DNA of 64,000 bases from Sulfurisoma sp963709555 (GTDB lineage Bacteria > Pseudomonadota > Gammaproteobacteria > Burkholderiales > Rhodocyclaceae), in contig CAVPWR010000004.1 of NCBI GenBank assembly GCA_963709555.1, positions 62,001 through 126,000 of the forward strand, read 5' to 3'. Under the pieces are notes generated by a model. It was not told the origin of the DNA and did no database searches. It was given only the letters and a program-made list of their open reading frames with translations. Shown piece by piece: positions 17,899 through 27,779 of this stretch. The position numbers and the translations under genes were made by a program. Position 1 is the stretch's first letter; each line of letters opens with the position of its first letter.

Positions 17899-17990
17899 GG
17901 GCGGCGCTCGATGGGTGGCGCGCCCAGCATAAGACGGCGGCCCCGCCGGAAATGGCGAAGCACACCGGAAAAGGCGGGACTTTTCGGGGC

Positions 17991-18414
17991 TTAGCGGTTC
18001 AGCTTCTTCATCCGCTCCTGCGGCGTGATGATGTCGGTGAGGCGGATGCCGAACTTGTCATTCACCACCACGACCTCGCCCTGCGCGATCAGGGTGCCAT
18101 TGACCAGCACGTCCATCGGCTCGCCCGCCAGGCCGTCGAGCTCGACCACCGAGCCGTGGGCCAGTTGCAGCAGGTTGCGGATGGAAATCTTGGTCCGTCC
18201 CAGTTCCACGGTCGAGGGGGACCGGAATGTCGAGAATCATGTCGAAGCCCTGCGGCGTCGTCGCGCTGTCGGCGCTGCCGGAAAGCTGCTCGAAAATCTG
18301 CGCCGGCTGCGCGGCCGCGGCCGGTGCCGCCTCCGCCACCGCCTGTTCGCTCATCGCGGCGGCCCAATCGTCTTCGGAAATCTGGCCTTCTTCGGCCTGG
18401 TCGGTTTCGCTCAT
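17991..18414 (-). CDS. fliN: Flagellar motor switch protein FliN (one frameshift)
   Basis: C-ring protein involved in switching and export. The acidic/Ala-rich N-terminal extension (MSETDQAEEGQISEDDWAAA; EAAPAAAAQPAQIFEQLSGS) leads to FDMILDIPV. After a one-base shift near 18214 the SpoA domain continues as VELGRTKISIRNLLQLAHGS, LDGLAGEPMDVLVNGTLIAQ and GEVVVVNDKFGIRLTDII. Corrected length is about 140 residues. Lies between fliM and fliO; 92 bases separate it from fliO with no recognisable signal. Confidence 0.92.
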
Positions 18415-18423
18415 CGGCGGCTC

Positions 18424-19405
18424 CTACTGCTGTGCGTCGTCCAATGCCAGGAAGCGCTCGATCTTGAGTGCGACCTGACTGTTCTGCAATCCGTAGCGGC
18501 AATCCATCACCGGCACGCCATCGACCTTCGCCTGCACGTGGTCGCCGATGTCGATCGGAATGACGTCGCCGACCTTGAAATTGACCACCTGCCCCAGCGT
18601 CACCAGTGTCTCGGCGAGCGGCACGCGCAGCTCGACCTCGGCCATCTTGAGGTTGCGCGTCAGCGTCGTCGTCCACCGCTTGTCCGACGAGACCTGCTCG
18701 CTGTGCATGGTGCTGTAGAGCACGTCGCGGATCGGCTCGATCATCGAGTAGGGCAGGCAGATGTGCATCTCGGCCGAGTTGCCCGACAGCTCCAGGGTGA
18801 ACGTCACCGCCATCACGATTTCGGACGGTGTCGCGATGTTGGCGAACTGGGTGTTCATTTCCGAGCGCACGTACTCGAAAGTGACCGGATACACCGGCTT
18901 CCAGGACTTCTCGTATTCGGCGAAGACGACATTGAGCAGGCCCTGGATGATGCGCTGCTCGGTGGCCGTGAAGTCGCGACCCTCGACCCGGGTGTGGAAG
19001 CGGCCGTCGCCGCCGAACAGGTTGTCGACGACGAGGAAGACCAGGTTGGGATCGAAGATGACCAGCGCGGTGCCGCGCAGCGGCTTGACCTGGACCAGAT
19101 TGAGGTTGGTCGGCACCACCAGGTTGCGGATGAACTCGCTGTATTTCTGCACGCGGATCGGGCCGACGGAAATCTCGGCGCTGCGGTGCATGTAATTGAA
19201 CAGGCCGATGCGAAAGAGCCGGGCGAAGCGCTCGTTGATGAGCTCCATCGTCGGCATGCGGCCGCGGACGATGCGCTCCTGCCGGCCGAGGTCGTAGTTC
19301 TTGACGCCCCCGGTATCATCTTCTGGCCGGCGCTTCGTCGGCCTCCCCGGTGACGCCCTTGAGCAGGGCGTCGACCTCTTCCTGGGAGAGAAATTCCTGG
19401 CTCAT
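18424..19405 (-). CDS. fliM: Flagellar motor switch protein FliM (one frameshift)
   Basis: C-ring protein that receives CheY-P. The ATG at 19405 gives MSQEFLSQEEVDALLKGV, whose LSQEEVDALLKG is the CheY-binding peptide. One extra base near 19321-19325 causes an early stop after about 30 residues. The remainder continues as NYDLGRQERIVRGRMPTMEL, ERFARLFRIGLFNYMHRSAE and NLFGGDGRFHTRVEGRDFTA, with a C-terminal SpoA domain (LGQVVNFKVGDVIPIDIGDH). Corrected length is about 326 residues. fliL ends six bases upstream. Confidence 0.93.
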
Positions 19406-19411
19406 GCCGAT

Positions 19412-20029
19412 TTACTGGACGATGAAGGAGGTGAACAGCACGGCCTGCACCGAGTCCTCGGGATCGGCGTCGTCGGGGAAGCTGGCGGGTACGTCGGCCG
19501 CCGGTTTCTTCTTGCCCTTGCCGGTTTCCTTGGGGCCGTCGATGATGCGATTGATGGCGACGCGGATCTCGTTCGAAAGTTGCTGCACGCCCTGGGCGCT
19601 CGCGACGTCCGCCGACTTCTTCGAGGACAGGATCAGCAGCACGCGGTGGCGAATCTCCGGCGTGTATTGCTTGATCTTGTCGCCGAGCGGGGCGTCGAGC
19701 ACGCGTAATTCGGGTGTCGTCTGCAGGTAGGACTCGCCTGCTTCGGACTGCAACTTGACGGTGAAGGGGTCGAGCTTGACGAAGACAGGGGGCTCCTCCT
19801 TGCCGTCCTTCTTCGCTTTCTTCGCCTTCTGCACCTTGGCCGGCGCCTCTTCGCCGTCGGCGGCCGCCTCGTCGGCGTGATCGCCCTTCTTCATCAGGAA
19901 GAAGGCGGCACCGCCGCCGCCCAGCACGAGCACCACGACGCCGATGATGATGAAGAGCAGCAGCTTCTTCTTCGGTTTCGGCGCCTCGGCGGCGCCTTCC
20001 GCGGCCTCGGCCTTTTTCGCGTCTGCCAT
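19412..20029 (-). CDS. fliL: Flagellar basal body-associated protein FliL
   Basis: Stator-associated inner-membrane protein. The 205 residues comprise a Lys/Ala-rich N-terminus, one membrane segment (KLLLFIIIGVVVLVLGGGGA, about residues 22-46), a charged Lys-rich linker and a periplasmic domain with FVKLDPFTVKLQSEAGESYL and RHRVLLILSSKKSADVASAQ. The C-terminal tail includes ADVPASFPDDADPEDSVQAV and ends TSFIVQ. Longer than enteric FliL because of the linker and a Lys-rich insert. Confidence 0.92.
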   Translation of the reverse strand: MADAKKAEAAEGAAEAPKPKKKLLLFIIIGVVVLVLGGGGAAFFLMKKGDHADEAAADGEEAPAKVQKAKKAKKDGKEEPPVFVKLDPFTVKLQSEAGESYLQTTPELRVLDAPLGDKIKQYTPEIRHRVLLILSSKKSADVASAQGVQQLSNEIRVAINRIIDGPKETGKGKKKPAADVPASFPDDADPEDSVQAVLFTSFIVQ

Positions 20030-20069
20030 TCAGTGTTCTCCGATCCTAATGTCCAGTCTCATGCCGAAA

Positions 20070-21167
20070 TCATGCAAAGACGTCGATCATCCCGCGACCG
20101 CTGCTGACCCAGGTTGTCTGCGCGTTGGCCGAAAATCCAGACGGCATGCCACGGCTGTCCTGGCCGGCAGCCAAGACATTGCCGCGATTATCCCTGTTTT
20201 CGTCGCGTGCTGGCGACTGCTGCGGCGATTCGGAACCGACCTGCGCCTGGCCGAGGGTGATGCCGGACTCGAGCAGCACTTCGCGCAGGCGCGGCAGTGC
20301 GTTCTCGATCGCGTCGCGCACGCTGGCGCTGGCAGAGGTGAAAATCGCCGTTGCCTGCTCGCCCTGCACCGAGAGCGATACCTCGATGCGCCCCAGCTGC
20401 GGCGGCGTCAGGATCAGGTCGGCGCGCTGCTCCTGTTTGCCGACCATCCAGGCCAGACGATTGGCGAACTCGCCGTCCCATTGCCGGCTGCCGACCGGAG
20501 CCTCGATGCGCACGGCCTGTTCGGCGGCACGCGATGCACTGGCTTGGACCTGGGCCTGTGACAGCGCCTCGGCACGGGTACCCGCGCTGTCGGTCGCGAC
20601 CGCGGTCAGCGCTTCCTCGGCCTTTCCCGCCGCCATGGCGGTGCCGCTCGCCCTGCTGGAATCGGCCGCCGCGGCAAGAATTGCCGTCGCAGAGGCGGTG
20701 CCTGTTGCCGCCGACCGCTCACGCGGCGTGGCGCCAGCGCCGACTTCCTGCTGCGTCTGCTGCGGCTGGATGCCGAGCGCGGGCAGGGCGAGCGGAACCT
20801 GGGCGGCAGGGTCGGCACCAGGGAACTGCGGCGCTTCGGTGTCAGGTAAATCTTGGGCCAGCAGAGCCGCCGGCCCTTCTGCTGGGGCCTGCAGTTCACT
20901 GCCGGGCGTGGCCACCAGCCCCAGCCCCAGCATCAGCGCAAGCGTGGCGTCCGCAGGTGCGTCCGCCGCCGACTCCGCGGCGGGGAGCCCCACGAATTCG
21001 GGAACCGGCAGCAGGATCTGGGCGGCCAGTTGTTCCTGCAGCATGGTGGCGAAGGGTGACCCCGGCATGCCATCACCGGCGGCATCGGGCGCCACGGCGG
21101 CTTTGCCGGAAGCGGCCGCAGTGACTGCCGGTGCGGGGGCTGAGGGTGCAAAGGCAAGATTGGGCAT
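20070..21167 (-). CDS. fliK: Flagellar hook-length control protein FliK
   Basis: Secreted molecular ruler that switches export specificity when the hook is complete. About 365 residues from the ATG at 21167, which has AGGA upstream; an alternative start lies 12 codons earlier. The N-terminal two thirds are Ala/Pro-rich and low complexity. The C-terminal Flg_hook domain (about 255-340) carries RLAWMVGKQEQRADLILTPP, QLGRIEVSLSVQGEQATAIF and LPRLREVLLESGITLGQAQV. A family B repeat in the linker encodes EVGAGATP. Located between fliJ and fliL. Confidence 0.92.
   Translation of the reverse strand: MPNLAFAPSAPAPAVTAAASGKAAVAPDAAGDGMPGSPFATMLQEQLAAQILLPVPEFVGLPAAESAADAPADATLALMLGLGLVATPGSELQAPAEGPAALLAQDLPDTEAPQFPGADPAAQVPLALPALGIQPQQTQQEVGAGATPRERSAATGTASATAILAAAADSSRASGTAMAAGKAEEALTAVATDSAGTRAEALSQAQVQASASRAAEQAVRIEAPVGSRQWDGEFANRLAWMVGKQEQRADLILTPPQLGRIEVSLSVQGEQATAIFTSASASVRDAIENALPRLREVLLESGITLGQAQVGSESPQQSPARDENRDNRGNVLAAGQDSRGMPSGFSANAQTTWVSSGRGMIDVFA
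20725..20749 (-). repeat. Family B short repeat inside fliK
   Basis: The reverse strand reads AGGAAGTCGGCGCTGGCGCC then ACGCC. It encodes EVGAGATP in fliK, the same frame as the pcnB copy (KVGAGGT). Confidence 0.6.
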
Positions 21168-21222
21168 GGTCGGATCCTGTTCAGGGCGTGACTTGTCGGT
21201 CACTCCAATGCAAGGCCCATGC

Positions 21223-21666
21223 CTAATCGGTTTCCTTCTGGCTGGCGGCTCTTGACGAATGCTCGTCGAGCGCCTTCTGTTCCTGCTTCAACTCGGCATG
21301 GACGACGCGGGTCTGGTGGCGTTGCGCGAGGGTATCGAAAGCCTTGACCTGCCCCCGCTTGGCGATCCACTCTTCCTTGCCCTCCGTAGTTCGCTGCTTG
21401 CTGACGTCGGCCATGGCCGACGCCTGGTCGATGGCAACATCGAGACGACCGAAAAAGCTCTGGAAATTGTGCCAGGTTTCTCGCCCCAGCCCGCCCTTGG
21501 CCGCCTCGAGGAAGCGCGCGTGGTATTCGGCGCGGTACTGCACGAGCAACTGCAGGCGATCTTCGGCCTGCTGTTCGCCGCTGATCAGTTCGCCAAGGCG
21601 TCGCGCGGCCTCGTCGAGGCGAAGCTGCGAAAGATCGAGTAGGGGCTGGAGGGGAAACTTGCTCAT
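21223..21666 (-). CDS. fliJ: Flagellar export protein FliJ
   Basis: Coiled-coil stalk protein of the export ATPase and chaperone escort. The 147 residues are almost entirely helical and charged, beginning MSKFPLQPLLDLSQLRLDEA with ARRLGELISGEQQAEDRLQL and the C-terminal HQTRVVHAELKQEQKALDEH, the usual FliJ pattern and length. Directly follows fliI (23-base gap once the fliI end is corrected). Confidence 0.92.
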   Translation of the reverse strand: MSKFPLQPLLDLSQLRLDEAARRLGELISGEQQAEDRLQLLVQYRAEYHARFLEAAKGGLGRETWHNFQSFFGRLDVAIDQASAMADVSKQRTTEGKEEWIAKRGQVKAFDTLAQRHQTRVVHAELKQEQKALDEHSSRAASQKETD

Positions 21667-21689
21667 GAGCGGTGGCCACCATATTCATT

Positions 21690-23091
21690 TTACGCCTGCT
21701 GGAACAGGGCGGCGAGGCCGTGCAGGCTATCCTGGCTGGTCGCACGCTCATGGATGCCCTGTTGCAGGAAGGACTTCCATCTGCGGCAGCAGCGCGATGG
21801 CGCGGTCGAGCAACGGGTCCGAGCCCTTGGCATAGGCGCCGACGGCCAGCAGGTCGCGGGCGCGCTGGTAGCGCGAGTAGAGCTGCTTGAAGTTGCGCAC
21901 CTGCTCGAGATGGCCGGGCTCGATCAAGGTAGTCATGGCCCGCGAGATCGACTGCTCGATGTCGATGGCCGGGTAGTGTCCGGCGTCGGCGAGGCTGCGC
22001 GACAGCGCGATGTGGCCGTCGAGAATCGCGCGGGCGGCATCGGCGATCGGGTCCTGCTGGTCATCGCCTTCGGCCAGCACCGTGTAGAAGGCGGTGATCG
22101 AGCCCCCGCCTGCGGCGCCGTTGCCGGCGCGCTCGACCAGTTGCGGCAGGCGCGCGAACACCGAAGGCGGGTAGCCGCGCGTGACCGGTGGTTCGCCGAC
22201 CGCCAGGGCGATCTCCCGCTGGGCCATCGCATAGCGCGTGAGCGAGTCCATGATCAGCAGCACGTGCTTGCCCTGGTCGCGGAAATGCTCGGCCACCGTG
22301 GTGGCGTAGGCCGCGCCCTGCAGGCGCATCAGCGGGCTGACGTCGGCCGGCGCGGCGACGACGACGGAACGCTTGAGGCCGTCATGGCCGAGGTTCAATT
22401 CGATGAATTCCTTGACCTCGCGGCCGCGCTCCCCGATCAGGCCGACGACGATGATGTCGGCGGCGGTGTAGCGCGCCATCATCCCCAGCAACACGCTTTT
22501 GCCAACGCCCGAGCCGGCGAAGAGGCCGAGGCGCTGGCCGCGACCGATGGTGAGCAGGGCGTTGATGGCGCGGACGCCGACGTCGAGCGTATGGTCGATG
22601 GGCGAACGCTGCAGCGGGTTCACCGGACGACTCACCAGCGAACGCGTCAGCTTCGATTCGAGTGGCCCCAGCGTGTCCAGCGGTTTGCCATTGGCGTCGA
22701 CGACGCGCCCGAGCAGCTGATCGCCGACCGGAAGGTGCTTGGCGCGATCGAAGATGCGGCGCTGGGGTAAATGGGGCAGGCGAAAGCGCGGTGGCGACGG
22801 CGGCGGTTCGAGCGGCGTCACGTGCGCGCCGGGGGCAAGGCCGTAGACATCCTCGGTCGGCATCATGAACAGCTTCTCGCCGGAGAAGCCGACGACTTCC
22901 GCCTCGACGCTGCCGATGCCCGGCGCCTCGATGCGGCAACCGGACCCGAGCGGCAGCTTGAGGCCGGCAGCTTCCATGACCAGGCCGCTGATGCGCGTGA
23001 GGCGGCCGGACAGCTCGAAGGGTTCGGCATGGGCCACTTGTTCGCGGCAGGCGGCGAGGTGTTGGCGCCAGAGCCCCTGGCTGTCGCTCAT
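21690..23091 (-). CDS. fliI: Flagellum-specific ATP synthase FliI (late frameshift)
   Basis: Hexameric export ATPase. Walker A GLFAGSGVGKSVLLGMMAR (about residues 165-183), with VVGLIGERGREVKEFIELNL and LLIMDSLTRYAMAQREIALA downstream, and the C-terminal EQVRNFKQLYSRYQRARDLL. As read, the frame stops at 21748 with the atypical end MEVLPATGHP. Removing one base near 21775 restores MEVFLQQGIHERATSQDSLH and a stop at 21690, leaving a normal 23-base gap to fliJ. I therefore annotate the longer form, about 466 residues. Confidence 0.94.
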
Positions 23092-23708
23092 GGCGGCTCG
23101 ACCGGCTGCCAGGCCGCATCCAGCCCCAGGCCTTCAAGGGTGCGGCGCCAGCGCGTCGCGACGGTGGCGTCGATGTGGCTGCCGCCGGCCTCGAGCACGC
23201 AGTCGCCGCGCTGCAACTTGGGGTCTTCATGAATGCGGTGGCCGGCATGGGTCAGCTGGTCGCCGAGATAGGAGCGGGCCAGCGATGCGTCCTCGGGATT
23301 GAGGAAGATCGCGGCGTGCTGGTGCGGCAGCAGCGCCAACGCTTCGCGGATGACATTGAGCAGGATCGCGGGTTGGGCCGACAGCTCGCTGCGCGCCACC
23401 TGCCGGCCGATCTCGACTGCCAGTGCCAGCAGTTCCTCGGCCACCTGATCCTCGAGACCATTGATCGCGGCGTCGAGCCTGGCCGTTGCCCGGGCCAGTC
23501 GTTGCGCCTCGTCCCGCGCCTTGCCCTGCCCCTCGCTGTAGCCGGCCTGATAGCCTTCCTGCCGTGCCTGCTCGCGGATCTGCTCGACTTCCTCGGCCGT
23601 GGGCAGCTTGACGGCTGGCGGCGCGTCCTTGTCCGGCGCGGCGGCTGGCCTGGCGGCTTCGTCGAAGGCAGCCAGTTCCCAGCGTTCCCAGGCGGTGAGG
23701 TTGGACAT
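23088..23708 (-). CDS. fliH: Flagellar assembly protein FliH
   Basis: Peripheral stator/inhibitor of the FliI ATPase. 206 residues with an N-terminal TAWERWELAAFDEAARPAAA, a Glu/Gln/Ala-rich helix (EQIREQARQEGYQAGYSEGQ) with the small-residue pattern of FliH coiled coils, and a V-ATPase E-like C-terminal domain (VGRQ-type EIGRQVARSELSAQPAILLN). Overlaps fliI by four bases. Confidence 0.92.
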   Translation of the reverse strand: MSNLTAWERWELAAFDEAARPAAAPDKDAPPAVKLPTAEEVEQIREQARQEGYQAGYSEGQGKARDEAQRLARATARLDAAINGLEDQVAEELLALAVEIGRQVARSELSAQPAILLNVIREALALLPHQHAAIFLNPEDASLARSYLGDQLTHAGHRIHEDPKLQRGDCVLEAGGSHIDATVATRWRRTLEGLGLDAAWQPVEPP

Positions 23709-23717
23709 GGGGCCGAC

Positions 23718-24731
23718 TTAGATCATCTGATCCTCGCCACCCTTGCCGCCGAGGACGATCTGCCCCTCGTCGGCAAGGCGGCGGGCGATCTTGAGAATTT
23801 CCTTCTGCTCGTTCTCCACCTCGGACAGGCGCACCGGCCCCTTGGCCTCGAGGTCTTCCCGGAGCATCTCGGCGGCGCGCTGCGACATGTTCTTGAAAAT
23901 CTTCTCGCGCAGCTCCGGCGGCGCGCCCTTCAGGGCCAGGATCAGCGAGTCGGACTGGACCTCGCGCAGCAGCAGCTGGATGCCGCGATCGTCGACATCC
24001 ATCAGGTTCTCGAACACGAACATCTCGTCGAGAATCTTCTGCGCCAGTTCCGGGTCGTATTCGCGGACGTTGTCGACAATCGAGGTTTCGGCGGCCTGGC
24101 CAACGAAGTTGAGTATCTCGGCCGCGTGGCGCACGCCGCCCATCGCCGCCTTCTTGACGTTGCCGGAGGCCCCGGCCAGCATGCGCTTCATCGCCTCGTT
24201 GAGCTCCATGATCGCCACCGGCTGCACGCCGTCGAGCGTGGCGATGCGCAACAGGACGTCGTTGCGCAGGCGCTCGGTGAACAGCTTGAGGATCTCGCCG
24301 GCGTGGTCGAAATCGAGATGAACCAGGATGGTGGCGATGATCTGCGGGTGCTCGTTGCGAATCAGGTCGGCCACGGTGGCCGCGTCCATCCACTTGAGGC
24401 CCTCGATGCCGGCGGTGTCGCCGCCCTGCATGATGCGCGCGATCAGGTTGGCGGCCTTGTCATCGCCCAGCGCCTTGGTCAGCATGGCCTTGATGACATT
24501 TTCATCGACGGCGACGGGTGCGCCCTTGGCCGAGTGCTCGCCCAGCTCGTCGAGGATGGGCTCGACCTTGTCGCGCGGCACGGCCTTCATCGCCGCCATG
24601 GCGTGGCCGAGCTTCTGCACCTCCTTCGGGCCGAGGTGCTTGAGGATCTCGGCTGCTTCGTCCTCGCCGAGCGACAGCAGCAGCATGGCGCTTTTTTCGA
24701 CGCCGTCTTCAGCGCTGCTGCTCGCCGCCAC
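23718..24731 (-). CDS. fliG: Flagellar motor switch protein FliG
   Basis: C-ring protein that contacts FliF and the stator. 337 residues with KSAMLLLSLGEDEAAEILKH at the N-terminus, the central NEHPQIIATILVHLDFDHAG (EHPQ motif) and the C-terminal charged torque helix region (DVDDRGIQLLLREVQSDSLI; ALKGAPPELREKIFKNMSQR). Full length, intact. Its start lies inside the 3' end of fliF (23-base overlap), implying coupled translation. Confidence 0.96.
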   Translation of the reverse strand: MAASSSAEDGVEKSAMLLLSLGEDEAAEILKHLGPKEVQKLGHAMAAMKAVPRDKVEPILDELGEHSAKGAPVAVDENVIKAMLTKALGDDKAANLIARIMQGGDTAGIEGLKWMDAATVADLIRNEHPQIIATILVHLDFDHAGEILKLFTERLRNDVLLRIATLDGVQPVAIMELNEAMKRMLAGASGNVKKAAMGGVRHAAEILNFVGQAAETSIVDNVREYDPELAQKILDEMFVFENLMDVDDRGIQLLLREVQSDSLILALKGAPPELREKIFKNMSQRAAEMLREDLEAKGPVRLSEVENEQKEILKIARRLADEGQIVLGGKGGEDQMI

Positions 24732-26394
24732 CGACCCACTCCTTGATCATGTTGGCCACCATCTTCGGATCCTGCTTGGCCAGCTCGCGCGCGACGCCGA
24801 GCTTGTGCTCGTAGCTCATGCGGTGCTCGACGTTGCTGGCCATCTCGCGCTCCTCTTCGGATGGGCCGGACGGCCGCGGTGGCGGCACCATGGTGGCGAG
24901 CCGGTCGAACATCGGCCGCAGCAGGCGGGTCCAGGTCAGCCAGGCGATCACGGCGAAGATCAGGTACTTGCCCAGCTCCTTGAGCAGCGCCAGCAGTTGC
25001 GGATCCTTCCAGATCGGGCTGTCGGGCACGACTTCCTTTTCCGGCGGCGTGAACGGGGCGTTCGCCACGTTGAGCGTGTCGCCGCGCGCCTGCGTGAAGC
25101 CCATCGCCTCGCGCACGATGTCGTTGACCTGCTTGATCTCGGCGGCGGAAAGGGCTACGGCCTTGCCCGGCTTGCCCTCCTTGTCCAGCGGGCGCTTGTG
25201 GTTGAGCACCACCGCCACCGACAGGCGGCGGATGCTGCCCGGCACGCCCTTGGTGTGGCGCACGGTCTTGTCGACTTCGTAGTTCGTCGTCGCGTTCTTG
25301 CTGAAGTTGAGCGGCAGGCGGTTGGCGGTGCCGGTGGTGGTGCTGGTGCCAGTGGTGGTGCCGGTGGGACCGCCGGCGGCTCCGGGCGTTCCCGGCACTG
25401 CCGGCGAGGTGAGCGGTGCCGTCGCCGGCACCGGCGGCTGGTTGGTCAGGGCACCGGGAACGCCGAGGGCATCCGGCGAATTGGTGGCGGACTCGGCAGT
25501 CTGCAGGCTGCGGATCGCGGTGTCGGGATTGGGATTGGGCTTGTAGGTCTCGGCCACCAGCTCGCTCTGCGAGAAGTCGACGTCGGCGGTGACGCGGGCG
25601 CGCACGTTGCCGGCGCCGAGCATCGGCGCGAGGATCTCCTCGATGCGCTTGATGTAGGCCAGCTCGATCTCGCGCACGAACTTGAGCTGCGTCGGATCGA
25701 GGCCGGCGTTCTTGAGCGGATCCTGCTGCTGCGAAATCAGGTTGCCGTCCTGGTCGATGACGCTGACGTGGACGGGATTGAGCTGCGGCACCGACGACGA
25801 CACCAGGTGCACGATGCCGGCGACCTGGGAAGCCTCGAGTCCGCGACCGGCGTAGAGATTGACCAGCACCGAGGCCGAAGGCTTCTGCTCGTCGCGGAGG
25901 AAGGCGGTCTGCTTGGGGATGGCCAGGTGCACCCGCGCACCGCGCACCGCGGCCAGCGACTGGATCGAACGCGCCAGCTCACCTTCGAGGCCGCGCTGAT
26001 AGTTGATCTGCTCGGCGAACTGGCTGATGCCCAGCTTCTGATTCTCCATCAGTTCGAAGCCGACCAGGCCGCCGCGCGGCAGGCCCTGCGAGGCCAGGCG
26101 CAGTCGCGCGTCGTGCACCATGGTGCCGGGCACGAGGATGGCGCCGCCGCCCTCGGAATACTTGTAGGGAACGTTCTGCTGCTGCAGCGCCGCGATGATC
26201 TGGCCGCCGTCCTTTTCCGACAGGTTGGCGAAGAGCACGGAGTAGGGGGGCTCCTTGGTCCACAACCAGGCACCGACGAGCAGGGAAATGGCGAAGGCCA
26301 GCACCAGCATCGCCGCCAGTTTCTGGCGGGGCTGCAGGCGGCCGAAGGCCTCGAGCGAGAGGGGGAGAGCGCTGGTCTGTTCCGCGGTAGCCAT
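24709..26394 (-). CDS. fliF: Flagellar MS-ring protein FliF
   Basis: Forms the MS ring, the foundation of the basal body. 561 residues with membrane segments near 28-48 and 440-460. Conserved RBM domain sequence YSVLFANLSEKDGGQIIAAL, GLPRGGLVGFELMENQKLGI and INYQRGLEGELARSIQSLAA is present. A Thr/Gly/Pro-rich insert lies near 345-375. The C-terminal tail that binds FliG is present and overlaps fliG. First gene of the leftward fliF-R operon. Confidence 0.97.
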   Translation of the reverse strand: MATAEQTSALPLSLEAFGRLQPRQKLAAMLVLAFAISLLVGAWLWTKEPPYSVLFANLSEKDGGQIIAALQQQNVPYKYSEGGGAILVPGTMVHDARLRLASQGLPRGGLVGFELMENQKLGISQFAEQINYQRGLEGELARSIQSLAAVRGARVHLAIPKQTAFLRDEQKPSASVLVNLYAGRGLEASQVAGIVHLVSSSVPQLNPVHVSVIDQDGNLISQQQDPLKNAGLDPTQLKFVREIELAYIKRIEEILAPMLGAGNVRARVTADVDFSQSELVAETYKPNPNPDTAIRSLQTAESATNSPDALGVPGALTNQPPVPATAPLTSPAVPGTPGAAGGPTGTTTGTSTTTGTANRLPLNFSKNATTNYEVDKTVRHTKGVPGSIRRLSVAVVLNHKRPLDKEGKPGKAVALSAAEIKQVNDIVREAMGFTQARGDTLNVANAPFTPPEKEVVPDSPIWKDPQLLALLKELGKYLIFAVIAWLTWTRLLRPMFDRLATMVPPPRPSGPSEEEREMASNVEHRMSYEHKLGVARELAKQDPKMVANMIKEWVGGGEQQR

Positions 26395-26448
26395 TATTCG
26401 TGAATTATCAAGCCCATTTGAGCCGCTGCCGGATTGTGGACTGCACTA

Positions 26449-26462
26449 GCAAGAGCGGTTCC
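26449..26462 (-). promoter_or_regulatory. Possible sigma-54 promoter of fliF
   Basis: The reverse strand reads CCGGAACCGCTCTTGCT with GG and GC separated by 10 bases and a perfect TTGCT -12 half; the -24 half is weak. About 55 bases before the fliF start. Confidence 0.45.
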
Positions 26463-26529
26463 GGCAAGAAGCGGCAAATATTGCCGCCATTTCGGTCATT
26501 GTTGGGGTAGGGTGTATCTGCCATTATCT

Positions 26530-26599
26530 GTACGGCCCCCGCTCATCGTCGCTGCCCGCCCATGGACGCATGCCGCTTGGGCGGCCCGGCACCGGCATG
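26530..26599 (+). repeat. Family A intergenic repeat, degenerate copy A4 (before fleS)
   Basis: TACGGCCCCCGCTCATCGTC..., then GCTGCCCGCCCATGG and TGCCGCTTGGGCGGCCCGGC, ending exactly at the proposed fleS ATG. It has the same block order as the other three copies, with a weakened first stem. Confidence 0.65.
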
Positions 26600-27779
26600 A
26601 CTACCTGAAACTCCCGCACTGCGCGCGCATCGACCACGCTCGATCAGGCGAGCCTTGCCGAAGCCTTCCGCATCTTCAACCAGGCCTCGGAAGAGTTGTC
26701 GTCGGCCTATACGGCGCTGCAGGGGCAGGTGGCGACGCTCACCGCCGAACTCGCCGCCGCCAACGGCGCGCTGCGCCAACAGTATCAGGAAAAGGCGGCG
26801 CTGACGGAACGCCTGTCGCATCTGCTCGACGCCCTGCCCGCCGGTGTCATCCTGCTCGATGCCGAAGGGCGCACGGTCCAGGCCAATCCGGCGGCCGCAG
26901 CGGTGTTCGGGGAGGACCTGGCGCAACTGGCCTGGTCGCAGATCGAGGAGAGGCGCCTTGCGCCCACCGACGCCCCGGGCGAGTACGCCCTGGCCGACAG
27001 GCGCCTGGCCGTGACCGTCACGCCGCTCGACTCCGCCGGCGGCCGCATCGTGCTGCTGCACGACGTCACCGAAACCCACCGCCTGCGCGTGCAGGCCGAG
27101 CGCAACGAGCGCCTGGCCGCGATGGGCGAAATGGCGGCGCAGCTGGCGCACCAGTTGCGCACGCCGCTGGCGGCCGCGCTGCTCTATGCCGGCAATCTCG
27201 AGCTGCCGGAGCTGGCCGAGAAGAACCGCATCAGCATCGCGCAGAAAACCGTCGAGCGGCTGAAGGCGCTGGAGCGCCTGATCCAGGACACGCTGCTGTT
27301 CGCGCGCGGCGAGGTGCTGGGGCGCGAGGAATTCGCCGTGGCCGACTTGATCGAGGAACTGCGCCATACCTTCGAACCGCTGGCGCGCGCGCGCGGCGTG
27401 GCGCTGGCGGTGGCGCCGCGAGGCCGTTGGCGGCGCGATGGCGTCACCGGCAACCGCAAGGCGCTGGCCGGTGCGCTCACCAACCTGCTCGAAAACGCGC
27501 TGCAGGCCGTCGATGCGGGCGGCGAAGTCACGCTGGCCGCCCGCCAGGAAGGCGGCCAGCTGGTGCTCGCCGTGCGCGACAACGGCCGCGGCATTCCCTG
27601 CCGATACGCTGGCGCGCATGTTCGAGCCGTTCTTCACCACCCGCGCCGACGGGACGGGCCTGGGGCTGGCCATCGCCCGCGGCGTCGCCCGTGCCCACGG
27701 CGGCGGCATCGACGTGCGTTCCGAACTGGGTAGCGGCACCGAATTCATCCTGACGCTGCCACTGGCACCGGAACACTGA
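26597..27779 (+). CDS. fleS: Flagellar sensor histidine kinase FleS/FlrB-like (frameshifted)
   Basis: Soluble kinase partner of FleR. Homologous sequence starts upstream of any intact start: LDQASLAEAFRIFNQASEEL, a short coiled coil, a PAS domain (LLDALPAGVILLDAEGRTVQ), the phosphoacceptor block MGEMAAQLAHQLRTPLAAAL, and an ATPase domain with NLLENALQAVDAGG and DGTGLGLAIARGVARAHGGG. The ATG at 26597 follows a family A repeat but meets a stop after three codons; indels near 26606-26628 and one near 27600 reconnect the reading frame. The corrected protein is about 393 residues. No membrane segments, as expected for FleS. The stop codon begins the next family A repeat. Confidence 0.85.

Noticed and set aside
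26465..26490. Second sigma-54-like site TGGCGGCAATATTTGC before fliF
   Set aside because: GG and GC are 11 bases apart rather than 10, and the sequence is the CGGCA-N5-TGCCG palindrome; the site at 26449 fits better.
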